Shown here: one piece after another, positions 58,201 through 64,000 of the stretch
How positions within the stretch are numbered: the stretch's first letter is position 1
How the letters are laid out: the number at the start of each line of letters is the position of its first letter
Source: Undaria pinnatifida
Lineage: Eukaryota; Sar; Phaeophyceae; Laminariales; Alariaceae
DNA: 64,000 nt
Direction of reading: 5' to 3'
NCBI GenBank assembly: GCA_012845835.1
Contig: JABAKD010000026.1
Coordinates: 8,852,558 to 8,916,557, forward strand
Notes under the pieces: generated by a model
What the model was told of the DNA's origin: nothing
Database searches by the model: none
What the model saw: only the letters and a program-made list of their open reading frames with translations
Program-made: the position numbers and the translations under genes

Positions 58201-59376
58201 CGTCAATTAATTACCCGCCCTCACGCCAACCCCATCCTCTCTCCCCCTCCTCCCCTACGTTCCCGCCGAGGAACAAAATCGCAGGCAGCGAGTGATGCAC
58301 GCAGCCCAGCACTTGACGGGGGTAGCCTCGATCACGGCTACACATTACTACCACCACCTTCACCGCCCCCCCGCCCCCCTCTCAAAATAAGGCAAAACAA
58401 AACACAATACACCGCCGTTTCTTTCACGTCGCCATTGAAACTGGCTCCCTCCCTCCCCCGCCCCGCTCTCTTTTCCACCCTCAGCCGCCAACCACGACAG
58501 GACCGCATAACACGGGGGGGGGGGGGGCAGAGGATGAAACCTCGTAGTAACTTATACATTGCGGTAGGGCCTCCAAACACTTTAACTTGCTTCTCGAAAG
58601 TGCGTGCGAAGCTCCTCCCGTCCCGCCCGTCCCAGTACCCCGCACCGCCGACGACTTCCTAAAAATTTCTTCGCGAAACGAACGGTATTATTATTCGTTT
58701 TGCAAATACCATTTTTGAGTTATTACGCCGAAACGCTTGGTTTCGCGGGCGGTTTAGTATCGATACCATACATTACTCCCCCAGTCGCCAGTTTGGCCGT
58801 TTTCAAAAATATGGCTCTCGACAACTTTCCTTTTTCTTTTTTTTTTACCGTTTCGACTCGAAAAGGTGTGAAAAATAAACGAACAAACGCATACCAAAGG
58901 TATAATACAAGCGCATACAGTAGTTAGTAGAATTCGACTTCAAATCCTCTCTCGCCGTGTACACCAGCCGCAGCCGCAGTAGCAATAGCAGGGGCAGCGG
59001 CGGTGCTCTTGAATTTCATGGCTCGCGTGATCACTGCGGCCCCACCACCTACCTATACCTCTCCCGCAACCTCCCGTCCTTTGCCTACCAAAAATAGATG
59101 TACCATACACCGCCGTCTTCAGTCCAAGGTGGCAGTATCTGTGACAGGCGTGTCGCAAGCCAAAAAGTAATACCGCTGGTTTCCTTACACCGACCAATCA
59201 AACAAGCAACCAATCAACGGTCCCCGTCCAGGCCTCCGAAAATTCCAGGGAGCAGCAGCTGCATCAAGAGCAGCGACAGCAGCAGCAGCAGTGGGAGCAG
59301 CAGCAACAGCAGTGGGAGCACCACCATGAGAAACAACGGAAGGGGTAGCAGTAGCTGAAGGAAGAGGCGAAGGGCG
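55201..59376. other. Intergenic, no gene recognised
   Basis: A C25 run at 57,500-57,524 and a G13 run near 58,515-58,527. Two copies of CTGTGCTGTCGATTCGCTCT-like sequence at 55,960-56,025 (GTCGATTCGCTCTCGCCGT twice, about 45 bp apart). CAGCAG/GCAGCAGTGGGAGCA repeats at 59,255-59,320. Frames at 55,508-55,943 and 57,738-58,662 show no domain and lie in simple or C-rich sequence. Confidence 0.45.
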
Positions 59377-61239
59377 TCATGCCGACGAGGGCATGGGAAC
59401 CGGTCCCCACGCGCGCTCCCCAAGCTCCTTCAAGTTCTCTACTGAATCTCTCGCCCTCAAGGAAAGGTTGGACACTCCGTCCGCAGCCATCCGGATCCCC
59501 GCTGCCGCCGCCAACGCCGACGATCCCGGTGAGTCGTTAAGCCCCAACTGGACCACCGGTCGCCCTGTCGCCGCCTCTCCCGCGAAGGCCTCGCCATACC
59601 CACCCCCTACTAACCCTTGCGGCTGTTGAGGCAATCCGAGCTGCTCCGCCTGCTGCGTGCTCGGTTGCGTGTCAAATGCGGTCTGCGCGGTTGGTTCCTT
59701 ATCAAATGCTGCGACCGACGCCGTCACCACCTCCTTCTCCACCGTCGTCGCTTTCGTCACCGCAGCCACTTCCGGCGCCGCAACTGCTGCCGCTGCTGCC
59801 GCCGCCGCTTCTACCGTCGCAGATGCCCTCTCCGCCTGCGCCTTCTCCATCTCCGCCATCTCTGCCTCGGCTTCCCTCTGCTTCCGCTCGAACGCGACCA
59901 TGACCGGAGTCATCAGCGATGCCTTACTTTCCATCAGTGCCGTCCGCGACCCCTGATCGCTCAGCGTACGTCGTTCCTTCTCATCCTCCTGGTCGTCGCC
60001 ACCAGCACCTCCAGGGCTAACACTGCGGTCCCCCTCGCCACCACAATCAGCGCTGCCGCCGCCTCCACCGCCCCCATTTGCCTGGTCCGGCGCAACCGCG
60101 CCCGCGTCTTGACCCAGCCCCAAAAACAGCGCCGTCGCACGACCTCTGCTCGCGTACCCCTTGTTTTGTTGTTGGAGGGACACGGCCCGCCCCCTCTGTT
60201 CCTCCCCGTCGTCGCTTTCCAAGCTGGACAGGGCGTTGCGCTCGTTGAAGTTCTTGCGCCACGCTCTCAGCGACTCCGTCGTCGCCTGCGCCTCCGACAA
60301 GGCGACAGCTTTCAGGTGGCTCGGCGCGGTTGGAGAGCACTGGCCAAAGGTGAAAGATCGACGAAGGGGGAAGGTTCCATTCGCGTCAATCGTAGCCTTC
60401 GGCGAGGGCCAGTCCGGCGAAGGCATCGCATTTGCTCCGTTCCCGCCGCGGGCGCGCGGGGCCACAGAGAAGCTGGTGGAGTGGCGGTGCTGCTTTCCTG
60501 CCTTCTTCTTTTCGCCGCTGCTCTTGGCAGTATTCGCCTCCGCCCCCCCCACCGCATCCTCCCCCTCCTCCGCAATGTCGCTCAGCACGCCACCCCCCCC
60601 TTCTTCGGTCAGAACAGCCGACAACACTCCCTGCGACTGCCCGATCGCGATATCCTTTCCACCTCCAGCCGCCGCAGCTGCGGCAGCTTCTGCATTTCGC
60701 GCATCGAACGATGCTCGAAGCGCTTCTATCATCGCGTCCTCCTCTGCCTCCCTCTCCTGCTGCTCCCGCCGGGCATCCCGCCGCGCAACCGCCGCCGCCT
60801 GCTCCCGCGCGACCACCCGAGCTTCCCGGTTCGCTCGCTCCCCCTCTAATGTGTTAAGCGCCGCCACCTCGGCGGCGGTCGCCGCGGCAGCGGCTACCGC
60901 CGTTGCCGCCGCCGTCGCTGCCGCTGTCGCCGCCGCGGCCGCTACTGCCGCCGCGTTCGCGGCCGCCCTCTCCGCCCTCTCCACAGCCGCCGCAGCCGTA
61001 GCGTCGGCCGCCGCCACCGCCTCATCATGGTCGCGGTCGTGGTCGTGATCATCTTCGTAGTCGGCGTCGATGTCGCCAAGGTCGATGGACAGGATGTTGT
61101 CTGAGTTGGAGATGCGGTGCACGTTCGCGCGCTTCCAGTCGATCAGGACCTGGCGGAAGGTCGCGTAGTCGTCTCGACCCCACCACAGCCGCGCCCGCTC
61201 CGAGTCTGAAAATTCTTCCCTCTTGGGGATTAGCACCAT
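59377..61239 (-). CDS. Conserved-type low-complexity protein with N-terminal WW..DY motif (620 aa)
   Basis: One open frame; I choose the ATG at 61,239 (context AAAAATGG) over an in-frame ATG 25 codons upstream at 61,314, because the extra residues (Pro/Ser/Thr/His) lack character and contain a splice-donor-like CAGGTAAAA. Residues 5-30 read REEFSDSERARLWWGRDDY..FRQVL; an acidic/aromatic W(W/Y)xxxD(Y/F)xxF motif like this heads many stramenopile proteins of unknown function (my recollection of the type, not a search). There follows an Asp/His run (DHDHDRDHDE), an Ala-rich coiled-coil-like segment (about residues 75-200, many AAA, ERA and REQ words), a Ser/Gly-rich disordered middle with SFTFGQCS, and a second Ala/Glu helix near 440-520. 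No catalytic domain. Opposite-strand frames are shadows. Confidence 0.65.
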   Translation of the reverse strand: MVLIPKREEFSDSERARLWWGRDDYATFRQVLIDWKRANVHRISNSDNILSIDLGDIDADYEDDHDHDRDHDEAVAAADATAAAAVERAERAAANAAAVAAAAATAAATAAATAVAAAAATAAEVAALNTLEGERANREARVVAREQAAAVARRDARREQQEREAEEDAMIEALRASFDARNAEAAAAAAAGGGKDIAIGQSQGVLSAVLTEEGGGGVLSDIAEEGEDAVGGAEANTAKSSGEKKKAGKQHRHSTSFSVAPRARGGNGANAMPSPDWPSPKATIDANGTFPLRRSFTFGQCSPTAPSHLKAVALSEAQATTESLRAWRKNFNERNALSSLESDDGEEQRGRAVSLQQQNKGYASRGRATALFLGLGQDAGAVAPDQANGGGGGGGSADCGGEGDRSVSPGGAGGDDQEDEKERRTLSDQGSRTALMESKASLMTPVMVAFERKQREAEAEMAEMEKAQAERASATVEAAAAAAAAVAAPEVAAVTKATTVEKEVVTASVAAFDKEPTAQTAFDTQPSTQQAEQLGLPQQPQGLVGGGYGEAFAGEAATGRPVVQLGLNDSPGSSALAAAAGIRMAADGVSNLSLRARDSVENLKELGERAWGPVPMPSSA

Positions 61240-61314
61240 TTTTACCTGGGAGGTGATGTTTGGGTGGGAATGCGAGAGCGGGGTGGGGTTCGTAAGCGCT
61301 GTGTACGGATGCAT

Positions 61315-62120
61315 TTAGAATAGTATGACATTGCACGAGGAAGGAAGGGGAAGGTAAAGGAAGGAAAATGAAGGGTAGCGTTCGAGCCGTTATACTTCGA
61401 TATGGCGTGGTTTGATGTTTGCGGTATGGATTGATGTATGCAGTTTGGCCTCATGCGGCATGTTGAGGTTCGGCATGGTTCGACGCATTGACGTTTGATG
61501 TGGTATGATTTGATGAGCTATGGTTTGATGCGGTAGGGCCAGACACGGGATGGTTTCATACGGGATGGTCTTACGCAGTACGGTTTGGTGAGAGCTGGCT
61601 CCGTGTGATTCCATGCGGCAAGGTTACACCCATCGGACAGATGATCCATCCCCACTTGATGATCTAGATATTTCAGGATGATCTGTATGGTATAGCTCAT
61701 GTTGCCGGATGGGGGCCGTACGATCTATATGATCTAGCACACGTTTACTGCACTAGCTCTGTACTCTACACACACAGATCCTGAACCTGAACAGAATATC
61801 ATCATGGCAGCCATGGGATCTACTGGAGATTATCTATATGATCTACATGATCTATTTGATCGTCATCTGTTCGAGGTGTGGCAACTTTGGCAAGGGACGT
61901 TTTGACGCGATATGGTTTGATGCGGTGATGCATTACACGGAATGGCTTTGTGCGGTACGGACATAGATGTGATAAGATAGTTATACTGGTATGCGGTAAG
62001 CATTGATGCGTTATGCATTGGTGCTGCATGGTTCGATGCGGTATGGCTCGTGAAGCAGCGAGGTGTTGATAGTCGTGGTGCGGTTTGATGCTTCATGCGG
62101 CACGGGTTGAAGACACCCTG
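61315..62120. repeat. Degenerate GATGCGGTATGGTT minisatellite and GATCTATATGATCTA words
   Basis: Units of about 15-25 bases (TGATG.GGTATGGTTTGA, CATGCGGCA, ACGGGATGGT) fill 61,395-61,625 and 61,890-62,110. Between them, 61,660-61,865 holds seven or so GATCTA(T/C)ATGATCTA words. The minus frames over these consist of MP.QTI and HQTI.. words and are not genes. The array starts right upstream of the 59.4-61.2 kb gene. Confidence 0.65.
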
Positions 62121-63844
62121 CTGTGCCATGCGAGTTTCGCACAGCCCACGGAACACCACCTTGCAGTGACGGAGACAGTCCGCAAGGGTCGCGGCAACTA
62201 ATCTTCGCTTCTTCAGGTTGCGAATCGCGGGAAAACGACCAAAAAATGCCAGGGAAAAAAAAATAGAGAAAATGAGCTGTGCCATCGAGTTCCTACCGCA
62301 ACATCATGCTAGGTGCCAATGGTCACACTAAACCCTGCATGTTACACCCTCCGCGAGGACATGTTGACTTGGCAATATAACCAGTTACTGCCGTGATGCC
62401 GTGTACTCCGTAGGTTGCCCTCGGCATATTCTCCCACCTCTCAGCCATCCTTAATTTTAATTGCCGACGGGAACCAAATATTTCCTCAAGGATCCTCCGT
62501 TTTTTTTCCTTTTTTTATTTTTTCCTTCCTTCCTTTTTTTTTCTTTTGCTTCGTGCACACCGCTAAGGCACAAACCAAGCTCCGATAGCCACAGCATCTA
62601 CCTACCGCAAGCACAGCAGAACAGCCCGCAATCGGCCCTGCACAAAGCAGCAAAGTACACAAAGCAGCACGTTCGTGTCGACCAGACAGCAGAGTGCGAC
62701 AACGCAAGCCAGCAGACAAGCAACATTGTTTTGACGAGAGCCACCATGTACTTACGACTATTTTTGATGTCCTTTCCTCTTTGTTGTTCTTCGGGTAAAG
62801 TGCGTAGCAACAACAAAGACACCAACAACTCATACCAAATAATAACTTGGATTTTCTACGCATCGACATCCAGCACACCCAGTGTCCGTGCCGATTCGTC
62901 ATCCCAGAGAAACAAAAGTTATTTGAGACAAAATCTTCGAGACAGACATACACATCGCGAGTGCAAGATACCAGGCGCATACGGTATACTCATGATGTGA
63001 CGTCGGGGCTCTTTCCCTGGAGCATCGCGGCGGGACACTTGGCGTTTTCAAAGTCGCCCGTTTGCACCTATAATCAATCGTGGACCTCTGTCCGCTTCTC
63101 ATCATTTGTTGCTATTTTTCCTTCCTAAACGAGCGCAGCGGGCGGCGAAATGCCGTCCGCTGAGCGAAGCGCCTTGTACGAATTGAATTTCACACCCTCC
63201 GCAAGGCTAAATTAAAGTTGGTTCAGAAGATGAGAAGACAACAGAGGACCCACGAAAAAAAAAAGAGCGGGCGCCCTGTCGAGCAGCCACGCATGGATGG
63301 GAAGAGCATCCAGGGGCAAGACGAGCTTCTCTCCATCAATACGAATAGTAGCAGCCTCCGTATAAAACTAACATCATCATAAAACATCTACTTACGGGTC
63401 TCGAAACCGTCACGATAAAAGCTACCACAAATAGAGTGGATATAATCCTTGGATCACGTGTTCCAAAACCCGTTCTCGCCATAGCATGCCAAAAAGCATC
63501 CCCTTGAGCGAAAAAAAACTGTCGGCATTTCAGCCCATCTTCATTTCCATGCTCCTTCTCTCGTCGTGTGCCTGCCACAGACCAACCACCACGCCAGCAC
63601 CCAGCGTCGAGCCCCAAATAGAAAACAAACAATACTCGCCAGTTAAAACTTCTACAAGGCACGTGCGTACAGCAACCAGTCTGAAGTCTTCAGCGCTTGC
63701 GCTTCACCGACAACCAGGAAACGGAGAACAAAACAAGAAAGGACTGAACCCGGAAAACAAGAAAGGACTGAACCCGGAAAACAAGAAATCTACACACACA
63801 TATTATACATGCCGCAGTCCAACTTTTTTCGTTGAGGTTTTGAG
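62121..63844. other. Intergenic, no gene recognised
   Basis: T-rich run 62,497-62,545. A 24-bp direct duplication (ACAAGAAAGGACTGAACCCG) at 63,735-63,783. Frames at 62,461-63,000 and 63,336-63,662 have no recognised domain. Confidence 0.4.
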
Positions 63845-64000
63845 GTCAGCGTTTTTTTTTATCCCATTTATTATCCTCGCACTACTCTCGACCCTCCCTC
63901 CCAGTACTACCTCACATCCGGGGTCACATACCGGCCCCTCTTTCCTCCTTCCCACTACGGCGCGCGCCTTCCTGTTTATCGCGAGAAGCATTCGGCATTT
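63845..64000. repeat. Dispersed repeat R2, third copy, cut by the window edge
   Basis: Shares TTTATCCCATTTA, CTCACATCC, a CTCTTTCC tract, CACTACGGC.CGCGCC and TTTATCGCGAGAAG with 9,215-9,400; the copy at 20,325-20,560 is more diverged. Confidence 0.6.

Noticed and set aside
59617-61048. Plus-strand frames of 295 and 410 codons
   Set aside because: Antisense shadows of the Ala-rich minus-strand gene; Arg/Leu-rich and without domains.

Overview
This looks like nuclear DNA of a eukaryote, most likely a stramenopile and plausibly a brown alga. That assignment is inference: it rests on intron-rich genes with GT..AG introns, GC-rich exons full of Ala/Gly/Pro/Gln runs, a WW..DY-type protein of a style I associate with stramenopiles, telomere-type (CCCTAA)n tracts inside the DNA, and repeat-laden intergenic space. 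No bacterial operon structure is present. Most of the 64 kb is non-coding.

Layout. 1-2,047: A-rich duplications and a CGGCATCGG-type minisatellite. 2,048-8,981 (minus): a seven-exon gene whose spliced frame closes exactly; it carries the paired zinc motifs of the CXXC1/Cfp1/Spp1 subunit of SET1 histone H3K4 methyltransferase complexes. 10,553-11,698 (minus): a single-exon, Arg/Tyr/Ser/Ala-rich protein with a C-terminal C2H2-like finger. 11.7-21.4 kb: intergenic, with a 400-bp GTT tract and dispersed repeats. 21,940-29,142 (plus): a ten-exon amino-acid permease of the APC/cationic amino acid transporter type (about 577 aa), including a 19-codon exon just after a 150-bp (CCCT)n tract. 29-43 kb: intergenic, rich in local duplications and short satellites, with one unassigned coding-like island near 34.5-34.9 kb. 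43.5-48.9 kb (minus): a broken Ty3/gypsy-type retrotransposon. 50,397-54,005: a compact LTR element with 525/527-bp LTRs and a 4-bp target duplication but no recognisable gag or pol. 54.3-55.2 kb (minus): an ankyrin-repeat pseudogene. 59,377-61,314 (minus): a long single-exon low-complexity protein with a conserved N-terminal WW..DY motif. The right edge holds degenerate GATGCGGTATGG and GATCTA repeats.

The most unusual observation is in the permease gene. At three of its nine introns (1, 5 and 8) the 3' end of the preceding exon, with or without its 5' splice site, has been copied in tandem into the following intron: about six degenerate copies in intron 1, one partial copy in intron 5 and three in intron 8. 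Some intron-8 copies keep an open frame and a GTAAT donor, so they could act as alternative exons or decoy donors.

The host genes are not obviously linked in function: a chromatin factor, a membrane transporter, low-complexity proteins and a dead ankyrin gene, separated by repeats.
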